A DNA stretch of 64,000 nt from Nitrincola alkalisediminis (GTDB lineage Bacteria > Pseudomonadota > Gammaproteobacteria > Pseudomonadales > Balneatricaceae), in contig NZ_VYTY01000009.1 in the NCBI RefSeq assembly GCF_009821115.1, positions 62,001-126,000 on the forward strand. Reading direction: 5' to 3'. This document shows, piece by piece, positions 36,496 through 45,592 of the stretch (positions are counted from its first letter, which is position 1; each line of letters starts with the position of its first letter). The notes under the pieces are model-generated. The model was not told the origin of the DNA and searched no databases. It saw nothing but the letters and a program-made list of their open reading frames with translations. Made by a program: the position numbers and the translations under genes.

Positions 36496-38337
36496 TCAGG
36501 GTGTGATATGAAATAACCAAACGGGTAAGCCCTTACGCTTCTTTCTTGGAGCCTGCTCATCATCCTTAGGATCGTCCCTAAAGTCAGCAAGTAACTCAAA
36601 ACGTTTGCCTGGTCCCCACTCCGTAAAGTGATCTTTAAAAACTCGCGAACGTACTTGTAACCAAAAAATTTCAAAGGATTGTAAATCTAAATTGCTAAGA
36701 ACTGAATCATTCGTTTGAATATTCATCAATAAGTCTAACTCATCCAGATTTTCCAACTCAATACTGTCTAGACGCCAGCCTACAGACGCCGACACTTGCG
36801 GAAAATAGCTTCCATCATTAAAACGATAGCGAAAGCGCATTTGAAGCGTTTGGTTTTCATAATCGCCTAATGACAAACGAATCTGCCTGACAACTTGCCC
36901 TTGGGGATTGCCTACTCCGGCTTGCTCCCACAAGGGAGTCCAGCTTAAACCACCGTTATCACTCACCTCAAACGAGGCAACTTGACCATTGCTCGCCCAC
37001 CCTAAATAGCTTTGAAAAGCGATATGAGAATCTAAGTTCACCAAAAATGTTTGCGGGAGCACCAACAACTGCTCCCTTGGAACTGGATGAGCCAAATGGT
37101 ATGAACGCTCTCCCTCCAATGCCTCAATACCCGATACGTATCCGCTGTAACCTTCGGAACGCAGGATCTCTAAATCATCATCCACCTCAGCATCATAACG
37201 AGCCTCGGACTCAAGAATAGTCTGTACACTCCATTCGTAGCCATCTGTAAAGTGTAATCCGAAAATGCTAAATGCTACCTCATCATCCCTGTATAACTGT
37301 TCAGGACCTTGCGGCAACATCGACTCACTAAACACACCCTGTGCAGAATACAAAGGATCAAAAATAGTGACTGAATAGTTAAACGTCTGAAGCGCTCCAG
37401 CAATGCGAACGCCGTCAATGATTACCTCATACTGCTCATCCTCCGCAACGGATTGCCAGCGATCTCCGTCTTTATAAGGTGATGGAATCCAAACCAACGT
37501 ATTTTCACCCGCACCGACTTCGTAGGGCTCCAACATCAATGGATGCGCTTCACCGTTTCGAAACAACGTCACCTGCGCATCGGAAAAGTCCGCATTTGGA
37601 TAGGTAAACGACCAACGGGGATACACGAGAGGATAAGGAATAAAACCGGGTGGCGGCCACGCAACAAACGCCTCACGAGTCTCTGGACGTGGGGCACCCC
37701 AAGACGCTAAATTCGGCGGATCAAGAACCCAAACTGCTCCAATTCGTGGATTGGGTGACTCTGGCACGACATTCCCCACACCCATTTTTTGGGTAAACGG
37801 ATAAAGAAGCCATCGTCGATGACCGACGCTTTTATTTGAACTACCATAATCTTCGAATTGGTTTTTTACAGACCCCGCACCTGCCTGTCCGTAAGTTAAG
37901 TTCGACTTCTGCGCCCCCTCATCACCTGCAGCGGAGTAACATCGCATATCTGACGTAGGGAAATGGGTTAACGTATTATTTGCCGAGAGAAGTAACGCCG
38001 TTTCTTGCGCTTTACGTGAATAGGTTTCATCTAAAACAATCGTTGAAGGAACTCCCGCAAAGGCCCGGTACCAATTAATACGCCGAAGCGTTGCTGCTTC
38101 ATAGGCTTCTGAAACTCGACCCGCATCACAGCTCTCAATACTTCCTGTCCAATTCGCCAATACACCATCAGACGAGCGATAAACCGTATTGTAAAACTGT
38201 CGAACCTGCTCTCGATCCGACACATCGAAAAAGTGTCCTTTAAAATCAACAGCCATTAACGGGGTTGCGAGACACATCCCCCCCACCATCATTAAAAACG
38301 AATAAAAACCACGGGGGTGGAATTGAAAAGGCAGCAT
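36496..38337 (-). CDS. Secreted CAP/SCP-domain protein with P-x-W-L tail
   Basis: About 613 residues from ATG 38337 (AAGG upstream, then a signal peptide ending PLMA). An in-frame extension to 38460 lacks support. The N-terminal third is a CAP (SCP/PR-1) domain: INWYRAFAGVPSTIVLDETYSRKAQETALL, HFPTSDM, and SVGHRRWLLYP with the conserved His and Arg. The middle and C-terminal parts are beta-rich, probably sandwich domains. The end is RKKRKGLPVWLFHITP. It is 58 bases upstream of the subtilase gene on the same strand, so CAP, subtilase and the gsp genes may be one long transcript. Function outside the cell is unknown. Confidence 0.83.
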   Translation of the reverse strand: MLPFQFHPRGFYSFLMMVGGMCLATPLMAVDFKGHFFDVSDREQVRQFYNTVYRSSDGVLANWTGSIESCDAGRVSEAYEAATLRRINWYRAFAGVPSTIVLDETYSRKAQETALLLSANNTLTHFPTSDMRCYSAAGDEGAQKSNLTYGQAGAGSVKNQFEDYGSSNKSVGHRRWLLYPFTQKMGVGNVVPESPNPRIGAVWVLDPPNLASWGAPRPETREAFVAWPPPGFIPYPLVYPRWSFTYPNADFSDAQVTLFRNGEAHPLMLEPYEVGAGENTLVWIPSPYKDGDRWQSVAEDEQYEVIIDGVRIAGALQTFNYSVTIFDPLYSAQGVFSESMLPQGPEQLYRDDEVAFSIFGLHFTDGYEWSVQTILESEARYDAEVDDDLEILRSEGYSGYVSGIEALEGERSYHLAHPVPREQLLVLPQTFLVNLDSHIAFQSYLGWASNGQVASFEVSDNGGLSWTPLWEQAGVGNPQGQVVRQIRLSLGDYENQTLQMRFRYRFNDGSYFPQVSASVGWRLDSIELENLDELDLLMNIQTNDSVLSNLDLQSFEIFWLQVRSRVFKDHFTEWGPGKRFELLADFRDDPKDDEQAPRKKRKGLPVWLFHITP

Positions 38338-38508
38338 CACAGAACCTTGGGGCATATTGGGATTGAAGGCATCATTTTGAATCAAAACGTGAAAAACACG
38401 CATTGGAGTTGGGTACAAAATTAGCTGAAATATACCACTTTGTCGACTTGAAAAAACCAAGAATTAATTTAGACTAGGTTAAACATAATTTGACAGGGAC
38501 CCTTTGTT

Positions 38509-38886
38509 ATGAACAAAACATCAATTTTGAAAAAGTTAAGCGCTTTCGCCGTTATCACCACCGCCGCTGTTGCTTTTAACTCTGCGGTTGCCGCTACAGG
38601 AACCATCACGGCACCTGTTGATCGGATCATGTTCGATAACGACCTATACGGTGCCTGTGTTGCGCACTTTCCAGCGCACAACCCAAAGTCGGTTTTACCG
38701 GGCTGCGCGGATAACTGGATAACTTTCGACTGCGATGCTCAATTCAATGACGAAAACAAAGCCTACGAAATGTTCAGCTTGGTGCAAATGGCATTTGCCC
38801 TTGAGAAACGTGTCCGTATCACCTTTACTGATGAACAAACCCATAACGGCTGGTGTGTCGCAAAACGCGTTCAGCTACTGCCCTAA
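38509..38886 (+). CDS. Small secreted four-cysteine protein, copy A
   Basis: A 125-residue protein that I do not recognise, with a clear signal peptide (cleavage AVA-AT after residue 28) and a 97-residue mature part with four cysteines, so probably two disulfides. The mature part differs from copy B (43353-43730) at only two residues although many synonymous sites differ. The pattern with a hydrophobic helix EMFSLVQMAFAL followed by KRVRITFTD and a final Cys strand recalls small OB-fold B-subunit-like proteins, but this is a weak likeness. It is divergent from the CAP-protein gene and ends in a strong terminator. Confidence 0.8.
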   Translation: MNKTSILKKLSAFAVITTAAVAFNSAVAATGTITAPVDRIMFDNDLYGACVAHFPAHNPKSVLPGCADNWITFDCDAQFNDENKAYEMFSLVQMAFALEKRVRITFTDEQTHNGWCVAKRVQLLP

Positions 38887-38901
38887 GTAAGCATCGCGCA
38901 C

Positions 38902-38937
38902 AAAAAAAAAAGCGAGGACAATGCCTCGCTTTTTTTG
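38902..38937. terminator. Bidirectional terminator
   Basis: AGCGAGG (38911-38917) and CCTCGCT (38924-38930), flanked by A-run and T-run on the two sides. It can end copy A on the plus strand and the tailed gene at 38948 on the minus strand. Confidence 0.92.
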
Positions 38938-38947
38938 TTTTAAAACA

Positions 38948-40300
38948 TTACTGCTGAATAATTGCAGGTAACCAGACGGGCAACCCTCCACGTCTTCTGG
39001 AGGTTGGCATGTCGACGCCACCGTCTTCGCTTAGCGCGACTCGATAAAAATAGGTATCAAAAACATTCACATACCCATCTGGATCAAGACCGGACTCTTC
39101 ATCAAAACCTGCAATCAATCCAAAGGGATCCGTATTTATAATTGCTTTGGTTTCAAAACTTCCAATCATCTCATAAGAGAGCACCAAACCATCTCTAAAG
39201 ATATAATCGCCCTCTGGGACCCATTCATAACCCGTGGCCGTAGGCCCAGCAATATCGACACGTAAAGCCGTCAAATCCAACCCAAACTCGGGCTCCAAAC
39301 GGGATGATTCAGACACCACATCAAACACCAACCCCTCCTGTTCAAATGACAGTATTGGCTCTCCCAGACACAGGGTATTATGGTGATCATAAATATGCTT
39401 TTGTAAATTACCTATCACCTGATTATCACTCACAGCATTGAGCGTCACTATCTCACGAACACGCGCAAAAGGCCCCCAGATATTTTGCATCTGCACATTG
39501 TCATCTAACTCACACGCACTGGCAAAGACACCGTTTAATGAGGATAAATCGGCACTAAACTGACCTACTGCAACAATACCTTCAGCAAAGGGGCGCTGTA
39601 AGAAACCATATCTCAGTAATTGATCAAAGGTATTGAAAAAATCCATTAATTCCGGGAAGCCGTTGATATCCAAGTCCACATCATCATCGGCAAAGGTCCT
39701 GTGTAAAATCGTATCAGCACTTAGCAGGGCTTTAAACTCACCCCCGTCGACATGATCTTGGCTGAATGTAAAATCACCGACCACATAGTCACCCGAAGCT
39801 AAGCGAGTCGGCTCAGATGAAAAAGATCCACTATTATTTACATGATAGGTTACACGACTAACAGGCACAAAAATTCCGTACTCGGGATGAACCTGCATAA
39901 ACTCAGAATCGAGCTCAACACGCACACCCTCAAAAGTTAAAGCGACCAACGGCTCACCAGAGCACGTCGTATCGGTATCCCTGTAATAATAAAAGACAGC
40001 GGATAAATCAACCTCGGTATCCTCACCAGATGGCTCAAAAAACTCGTAGACTTTTTCATAGGTTGGACGCCCTTGATAGCGCACATCTGTCACCTGCTGG
40101 CAACGCGAAACATAATGTCCCGATAAACGCTCTGACCAAGTATTAAACGAAACTCCCTCGAACTCCCCTCCCACTGACGTAAGAGTTGGCAAGTTGTCGG
40201 CCGGACTGTCGACATTCATCAATTGATTAGCAAACACACAACCAACTGAAGAGGCCAATCCTACGGCTATCACAAGCGGCTTTATCATCTTATTTTTCAT
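38948..40300 (-). CDS. Secreted protein of unknown function, two internal repeats, P-x-W-L tail
   Basis: A 450-residue protein with a signal peptide (about 1-25). I do not recognise the family. Two repeats of about 190 residues are visible: each has an L-x-G-x-(Y/F)-x-S-x-C start (near 60 and 250), a second Cys before GEP, an EG-V strand, a PE-x-G turn and a G-DY-(V/I) strand, consistent with two lipocalin-like beta domains each with one disulfide. The C-terminus is SRRRGGLPVWLPAIIQQ, the clearest form of the shared tail. RBS AGGA precedes ATG 40300. Confidence 0.78.
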   Translation of the reverse strand: MKNKMIKPLVIAVGLASSVGCVFANQLMNVDSPADNLPTLTSVGGEFEGVSFNTWSERLSGHYVSRCQQVTDVRYQGRPTYEKVYEFFEPSGEDTEVDLSAVFYYYRDTDTTCSGEPLVALTFEGVRVELDSEFMQVHPEYGIFVPVSRVTYHVNNSGSFSSEPTRLASGDYVVGDFTFSQDHVDGGEFKALLSADTILHRTFADDDVDLDINGFPELMDFFNTFDQLLRYGFLQRPFAEGIVAVGQFSADLSSLNGVFASACELDDNVQMQNIWGPFARVREIVTLNAVSDNQVIGNLQKHIYDHHNTLCLGEPILSFEQEGLVFDVVSESSRLEPEFGLDLTALRVDIAGPTATGYEWVPEGDYIFRDGLVLSYEMIGSFETKAIINTDPFGLIAGFDEESGLDPDGYVNVFDTYFYRVALSEDGGVDMPTSRRRGGLPVWLPAIIQQ

Positions 40301-40629
40301 AGTTTCATCCTAATTTCAACGGCGCCTATTTCCAGAAATCTCGTGTTTTCGGTCATACATTAACAAAAGCTTACCACAATCGAGCGACCCGCACTGACAT
40401 CCACGAACTTAGTGGTACTTTACCAACATAAGTATATGCATAAAATGAAAAGATTATCGTCCTTGTTTAAAATGTGTCAACTCATTTTACTGTCAGCCTT
40501 TTAGGTTTTCCCCAAGTAAGCGCTTAAAATTAATTTGGTCTATTAGTATCCCTTCTTGTTTTAACTCTTGAACAGACAGCTCTACCCCATCACTTAGCCA
40601 TCGTGCTTAATCGCCACACCAAGATTGAC
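40301..40629. other. Upstream region of the 38948 gene, no gene seen
   Basis: About 330 bp, AT-rich, with no credible open frame on either strand. It should contain the promoter of the downstream minus-strand tailed gene, but I cannot place it confidently. Confidence 0.45.
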
Positions 40630-40664
40630 AAAAAAATCACCCTCGCCCAGCTGGACGAGAGTGA
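40630..40664 (-). terminator. Rho-independent terminator of the Kelch-like gene
   Basis: On the minus strand TCACTCTCGTCC and GGGCGAGGGTGA pair over 12 positions with two mismatched or G-T pairs, around a short AGCT-type loop, followed by seven T residues. It begins 17 bases after the stop at 40681. Confidence 0.85.
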
Positions 40665-40680
40665 ATGTTAAAATGACGCA

Positions 40681-43104
40681 TTAATTATTGAGGATATACA
40701 ACCAAATCGGTTTAGAACGACGTCTTGATTTATGAGGGTCTTCGGGTTCCTCAGGTTCTGAACCCAACAGCATAGGCTCAATCCAAAATGTGGTATTCAC
40801 AGGGTTAAAGTTGGATCCATCCGCACTGCCCCCTGTTACCAAAATTCGACCATCCTGCAGCCCTAAAACCCCTGTACCACTAATGATAAAACCGTGTCTA
40901 AAACGATTTTCCGATAAATACACATGGCCAGATTGCAAATCAACACTTAATACAGCAACTGAACCCGCATCATCCCCTTCATTTAATGTTACAAGCACAT
41001 GTACCGCTTGTTTATTTTGACTCAGTACCGGCTGAGAACCAAACCACATAGCCGTTGAACTTGGCAACTCTACCTCTGTAGGAACCCACTCAAATGCCAG
41101 GGTTGCAGTATCAAACGTGAACAGTCGGTAATAGTAAACACCACCATCGCGTTTCCAAGCATAAAACACATATTTTGTGTCAGAGACTTTCTGTGTTTCG
41201 TGCAAACGTTTGTCTTGCATCACATTCCAGCCAGGCTCACTTGGAAACATAAGCTGTTGATAGACAGAATTTAACCCGCTTACCGGATCATAAATCTCAA
41301 CAGGCATATCCACATGCTGCCCTGTCTCCGTAATTCCGCCAAAAATAACCGCTCTACCGTCAACCAATGGCAGCACAATCGGATGTGAACGTCTTACAGA
41401 AAATGCATTGGTTTCTGAAAACGTATTCGTCTCAGGATTATAGACTTCACCATAGGTATGGGCTGTATTGTGCATCCACCAAGCCCCCACAACGAGAACC
41501 TTGCCATTATTCAGCAAGGCACTTCCCGCCCCAGCCCTAAACCGAACCATAGCTCCTCCAGCACTGTATGTGTCGGTTACTGGATTGTAAATTTGAGTAT
41601 GGCTAAAGTTAGGAACGCCTAAATCGCTGCTTCCCCCCATAATCAAATAGTTACCGTTTGCCAACTTAGCGAAAGCGGGATCATCATGCTTGTATAACAT
41701 CGACTGTAATGAAAACTCATTCGTAGCAGACGAATAGGACTCTGCTGTGTTCAGTGATCTAAAGCCACTGCCATGCCCACCCAATACACTCACCCCTCCA
41801 GATGGGTGTTGAACAATATGGTGTCCCATGCGTGCAACCTGCATTGGCACTCCAGCCATAAACTGAGTCTGCGTATCTTTTCTAATCACACCGTCTTGAT
41901 CAGCCTCCACCGACATAGGCTCAATGAAAAATGTTTTATTAACCGGATTAAAGTTAGAACCATCAAGCGTTCCGCCTGTTACAAAAATCCGATTATCCTG
42001 CAAGCCCAATACACCAACACCACCTAAAGAATAACCAAGCGCAATGCTACGCTCTGATAAGTACACCTGCCCTGAGTGCAAATCGACACTTAACAACGCA
42101 ACAGAACCCGCATTATCGCCCTCAGTCAATGTCACTAGCACATGCGCCGCCTGTTTATTTTGACTCAGCACGGGCTGCGAACTAAACGACATAACCGTAG
42201 AAGTAGGCAACTCAACCTCTGTTGAAACCCATTCAAATGCCAAACTCTCTGTATCAAACGTGAAAAGTCGATAATGATAGACATTACCTTCACGCTTCCA
42301 CGCATAAAACAGGTACTCAGTATCGGTCAATTTTTGATTTTCATGTAAACGCTTATCTTGGACAACGTGCCAACCTGGCTCACTCGGAAACATGAACTGT
42401 TGGTACACAGAGTTTAATCCGCTCACCGGATCATAAATTTCAACAGGCATATCAACATGCTGTCCTGACTCAGTCACTCCGCCAAAAATAACGGCGCGCC
42501 CATCAACCAATGGCAGCACAATCGGATGAGAACGCCTCACTGAAAAAGCATTCGTCTCAGAAAAGGTGTTGCTGTTCGGATTATACACCTCCCCATAGGT
42601 ATGAGCGGTGTTGTGTGTCCACCAAGCCCCTGCAACCAATACTTGGCCATTGTTCAACAACGTACTCCCTGCTCCCGCTCTAAAGCGAACCATTGATCCC
42701 GCTGGTGTATATGTATCGGTAAACGGATTGTAAATCTGAGCATGACTGAAACTAGGAATCCCCCAATCTCGACTGCCTCCCATTATCAAATAATGACCAT
42801 TTGCCAACCTAGCGAAGGCTGGATCATCATGCTTATATAGCATGGACTGCAATGAAAACTCATTTGACTCAAATGATATGGACTCCGCAGTATCCAAGGA
42901 CCGAAAGCCACTGCCGTGTCCGCCAAAAACTTTAACCTCTCCCGTTGGGAGTTGAACAATATGATGCCCCATGCGCGCAACCTGCATGGGGGCCCCCTCG
43001 ATAAACTGTGTCTGGGTTTCATTTCTAAGTGAGGCTCCACCTAATGAAGGAAACAATCCAACAACGACGGCAGCCAAACAAAGAATACCCTTTAAACTCT
43101 TCAT
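40681..43104 (-). CDS. Secreted Kelch-like double beta-propeller with P-x-W-L tail
   Basis: An 807-residue protein from ATG 43104 (GAGG upstream) with a signal peptide ending GGAS. It consists of two nearly identical halves of about 380 residues, each opening T-QTQF-x-x-G-x-PMQVARMGHH and containing Kelch/galactose-oxidase-type units such as FGGHGSGFRS, GRAVIFGG, NGQVLVAGAWW and ILVTGG. Each half is probably one propeller. The halves are about 80 percent alike, so the tandem duplication is fairly recent. A DPEEPE-type acidic linker leads to KSRRRSKPIWLYILNN, a tail variant lacking the glycines. Confidence 0.83.
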   Translation of the reverse strand: MKSLKGILCLAAVVVGLFPSLGGASLRNETQTQFIEGAPMQVARMGHHIVQLPTGEVKVFGGHGSGFRSLDTAESISFESNEFSLQSMLYKHDDPAFARLANGHYLIMGGSRDWGIPSFSHAQIYNPFTDTYTPAGSMVRFRAGAGSTLLNNGQVLVAGAWWTHNTAHTYGEVYNPNSNTFSETNAFSVRRSHPIVLPLVDGRAVIFGGVTESGQHVDMPVEIYDPVSGLNSVYQQFMFPSEPGWHVVQDKRLHENQKLTDTEYLFYAWKREGNVYHYRLFTFDTESLAFEWVSTEVELPTSTVMSFSSQPVLSQNKQAAHVLVTLTEGDNAGSVALLSVDLHSGQVYLSERSIALGYSLGGVGVLGLQDNRIFVTGGTLDGSNFNPVNKTFFIEPMSVEADQDGVIRKDTQTQFMAGVPMQVARMGHHIVQHPSGGVSVLGGHGSGFRSLNTAESYSSATNEFSLQSMLYKHDDPAFAKLANGNYLIMGGSSDLGVPNFSHTQIYNPVTDTYSAGGAMVRFRAGAGSALLNNGKVLVVGAWWMHNTAHTYGEVYNPETNTFSETNAFSVRRSHPIVLPLVDGRAVIFGGITETGQHVDMPVEIYDPVSGLNSVYQQLMFPSEPGWNVMQDKRLHETQKVSDTKYVFYAWKRDGGVYYYRLFTFDTATLAFEWVPTEVELPSSTAMWFGSQPVLSQNKQAVHVLVTLNEGDDAGSVAVLSVDLQSGHVYLSENRFRHGFIISGTGVLGLQDGRILVTGGSADGSNFNPVNTTFWIEPMLLGSEPEEPEDPHKSRRRSKPIWLYILNN

Positions 43105-43352
43105 AACCTTGCCCTCATGAGAATTAAAGCATACCACTCACGTAATACGCCTTTATGCTATTAAGCATAGAGGGGTTTATTTTCGGGCAGGACAGAACTA
43201 TTGATCAGGATCAACAAACCCATCAAAATTTTAAGCGACTTATAAAAACCTGCTAAATTCGCCGAAAATACGTTATTTTCGCCATTTCTGAATTTGCAAA
43301 TACATAAATCTCACATAGACTTAAATCACAACATTTAACAGGGGCACTTGTT

Positions 43353-43730
43353 ATGAAACACTTATCACTCTTTAAAAAGTTGAGCGCATTTGCCATCGCC
43401 GCCACCGCCGCCATTGCATTTAACTCAGCCATGGCCGCAACTGGCACGATCACCGCGCCTGTAGACCGTATTATGTTTGACAACGACCTATATGGTGCTT
43501 GTGTTGCGCATTTTCCTGCACACAACCCAAAATCGGTTTTACCCGGATGCGCTGATAACTGGATAACCTTTGATTGCGATGCGCAATTTAATGACGAGAA
43601 CAAGGCATACGAAATGTTCAGCCTTGTGCAAATGGCATTCGCCTTAAACAAACGCGTGCGCATCACCTTTACGGATGAACAGACTCACAATGGCTGGTGT
43701 GTAGCTAAACGTGTGCAAATACTGCCATAA
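43353..43730 (+). CDS. Small secreted four-cysteine protein, copy B
   Basis: A 125-residue twin of copy A at 38509-38886: signal peptide ending AMA-AT and a mature part identical except Asn for Glu before KRVRI and Ile for Leu near the end. Most codons differ at the third base, so the pair is old and the protein is strongly conserved. RBS AGGGG precedes the ATG. It also ends in a strong terminator. The two copies enclose two minus-strand tailed genes. Function unknown. Confidence 0.8.
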   Translation: MKHLSLFKKLSAFAIAATAAIAFNSAMAATGTITAPVDRIMFDNDLYGACVAHFPAHNPKSVLPGCADNWITFDCDAQFNDENKAYEMFSLVQMAFALNKRVRITFTDEQTHNGWCVAKRVQILP

Positions 43731-43747
43731 CCAGCACTTCAGCTAAT

Positions 43748-43781
43748 AAAAAAGGCGAGGGTTTAAAACCTCGCCTTTTTT
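43748..43781. terminator. Bidirectional terminator after copy B
   Basis: AAAAAAGGCGAGG (43748-43760) and CCTCGCCTTTTTT (43769-43781) form a perfect 13-bp stem around an 8-base loop. It is similar in form to the terminator after copy A. Confidence 0.92.
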
Positions 43782-43921
43782 GTTTGGAATATTGTTTATT
43801 AACCCGGCGGCAGCTCTTGTCGGAATGAGCCCAGTAGTCATAAGGCTTCCAGCCTGATTTATCAGACATAAATTGCCACCAGTTTAATAGAACCATTGAT
43901 ATGAAATCAGTTTTTATTAGA

Positions 43922-45289
43922 CTATTGCACAGCCTTCCATGCAGAAAATTCAGAGGGGCGCAAACCATAACGAGCTAACACGCCTTCATGCAATCGTCTC
44001 AACTCTTCGACAATTAACGCTTGTAAATCATTTTGCTCAGCCGTAGGGATTTCTGTTTTTACTGTTTGTTGAATAAGTGTAAACGGATCTTGTTCAGGAC
44101 TCGTCACAACCAGATGAATCGTTTGCTTGATAAAGTCTCGCCAAGTAAGGCGTAATGGATCTGGCTCTGCTAAATCTTGCTTTATCGCTAAATACTCTTG
44201 CGTCGAGCGCTCATAAGCCCAAACATAAAGATCGCGTAATAATTCGACTCGCGCCATTTCGTAAATGCCCAACGTAGCTCTGCTATAGGCTTGCTCTGGC
44301 ACATCTAGAAAAGTCAACGGACATAGGTTAGCCCGAAATAGTGGCAGATTCGCAGCCAAGCGGGAGGTGCGTTTATTAATATCAGCAAACGGTTGCAAAT
44401 AAGGTAAGTGCACCATCATAAAAAAAGATTGCTCAAATGCATCGCTAATCTGATTAGCTTTGTTAAGTAGTACATCGAGCGCCTCTTCTATTTGTACCAA
44501 AGCTGACAATGGACGATAGACACTCTGACTAATATCTACAGCATGTTGTCGAATTCGACCTTCATCGGCAGGATTTGGTAGCAAGTTTTCCGACAATGCA
44601 CTGTGTATATTCATCAGGGTATAGCGATTAAATTCAGCTGAATCGATATTATCCACCAATAACTCAATAGCCGATTTATGGTTTAAAATCATTTGTGTCT
44701 CAATGGCAGCCTTACCCTGTGCGGACTTTCCATGTTCGATTAGCTCACGTGTATCTAAGCGAGAATAGGTATTTCCTTCCAAATGACTTGATGCCCATGA
44801 CAAATCTATCAGCAACCGATTTAAAATAGCGCGAGAGTAAGTTCCCGCTGGTTCTTGACTGTCCGTGGTTTTGCCCATTTTGTGTAATTGACGACGCAAT
44901 GACTCTGACAAATACCAGGTCTTATTAGGATGGTAAGAATCCAAAAAATCCCGTTGATAGCCTATAGGTTTCCGAGCTTCAAGCGGTTGATTGATATAAC
45001 TTAATATGTCTTGACTATCCGCAGACACCGGGATAGAGCTAGGAAAAACATCGCCCTTATTCGTGAGGACATTTGTTTTTGATGGTGCTTCTGGTAGAAC
45101 AACAGCACTGAAATAGCGCCGCCCCCTGCCATCCCCGCGAGCAACGACCAGCCCATCTTCAACCAGCTTGGCAACTTGTCGCTGCGCTGAACGTCTGGCT
45201 ATACCGGGATGCATGGTCATGAGCTCTGCCATTGAGACCCCATTGGTGGATGCATTAATGCTTTTCAACAAATCGTTGGTAGATGACAT
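43922..45289 (-). CDS. Fic-family protein with N-terminal winged helix and degenerate Fic motif
   Basis: A 455-residue protein. An N-terminal winged helix (about 1-60, MAELMTMHPGIARRSAQRQV) precedes a Fic domain: SWASSHLEGNTYSRLDTRELI is the inhibitory/N-terminal part with an S-x-x-x-E-x-N-like glutamate, and LPYLQPFADINKRTSRLAAN (about 295-315) occupies the place of HPFx(D/E)GN(G/K)R. The catalytic His is Gln and the Gly is Ile, so AMP transfer may be lost or altered. The subfamily with LQPF-x-D-x-NKRTSR is common. Multiple GGCGCAATT repeats upstream suggest autoregulation through the winged helix. Confidence 0.8.
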   Translation of the reverse strand: MSSTNDLLKSINASTNGVSMAELMTMHPGIARRSAQRQVAKLVEDGLVVARGDGRGRRYFSAVVLPEAPSKTNVLTNKGDVFPSSIPVSADSQDILSYINQPLEARKPIGYQRDFLDSYHPNKTWYLSESLRRQLHKMGKTTDSQEPAGTYSRAILNRLLIDLSWASSHLEGNTYSRLDTRELIEHGKSAQGKAAIETQMILNHKSAIELLVDNIDSAEFNRYTLMNIHSALSENLLPNPADEGRIRQHAVDISQSVYRPLSALVQIEEALDVLLNKANQISDAFEQSFFMMVHLPYLQPFADINKRTSRLAANLPLFRANLCPLTFLDVPEQAYSRATLGIYEMARVELLRDLYVWAYERSTQEYLAIKQDLAEPDPLRLTWRDFIKQTIHLVVTSPEQDPFTLIQQTVKTEIPTAEQNDLQALIVEELRRLHEGVLARYGLRPSEFSAWKAVQ

Positions 45290-45296
45290 AGTGTTG

Positions 45297-45387
45297 TTGG
45301 CGCAATTGTAAGTTAGGATTGGCGCAATTGTGGCGCAATTTCTGGAATCGCGCCAGCTTGAACGAGTTGCTTGGCGCGATTATGGCG
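45297..45387. promoter_or_regulatory. GGCGCAATT repeat array upstream of the Fic-type gene
   Basis: TTGGCGCAATTGT occurs at 45297-45309, ATTGGCGCAATTGT at 45318-45331, a third GGCGCAATT at 45332-45340, then inverted GCGCC at 45350-45354 and GGCGCGATTATGGCG at 45373-45387. Spacing is irregular. The cluster lies just before the Fic-type start and probably binds its winged-helix domain. Confidence 0.6.
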
Positions 45388-45592
45388 TTTTTTTCAACTT
45401 AAAAAACGTTTAACCCTAAAAAGTGGCAAAGGTATCGCCCAGAAGAAACAAGACAGGAATAGGATTCACATGCTCTACGGCTGCTGTCGTCACCATGTTC
45501 ACCGCGCCAGTCCCGCAGACGCTTTTTACACCTCTAAACGCTATGGTATACTCTGCTCGGATTTCGACACCACCGCGAAAAGGACTTATCGC

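Noticed and set aside
38509-43730. Naming the 125-residue twins as AB5 toxin B subunits
   Set aside because: The likeness is limited to a helix-strand pattern and cysteines; no A-subunit gene is nearby.
45371-45592. N-terminal extension of the metallo-beta-lactamase protein
   Set aside because: The extra residues are basic and unlike the family, and overlap the repeat array before the Fic-type gene; ATG 45593 has the ribosome-binding site.
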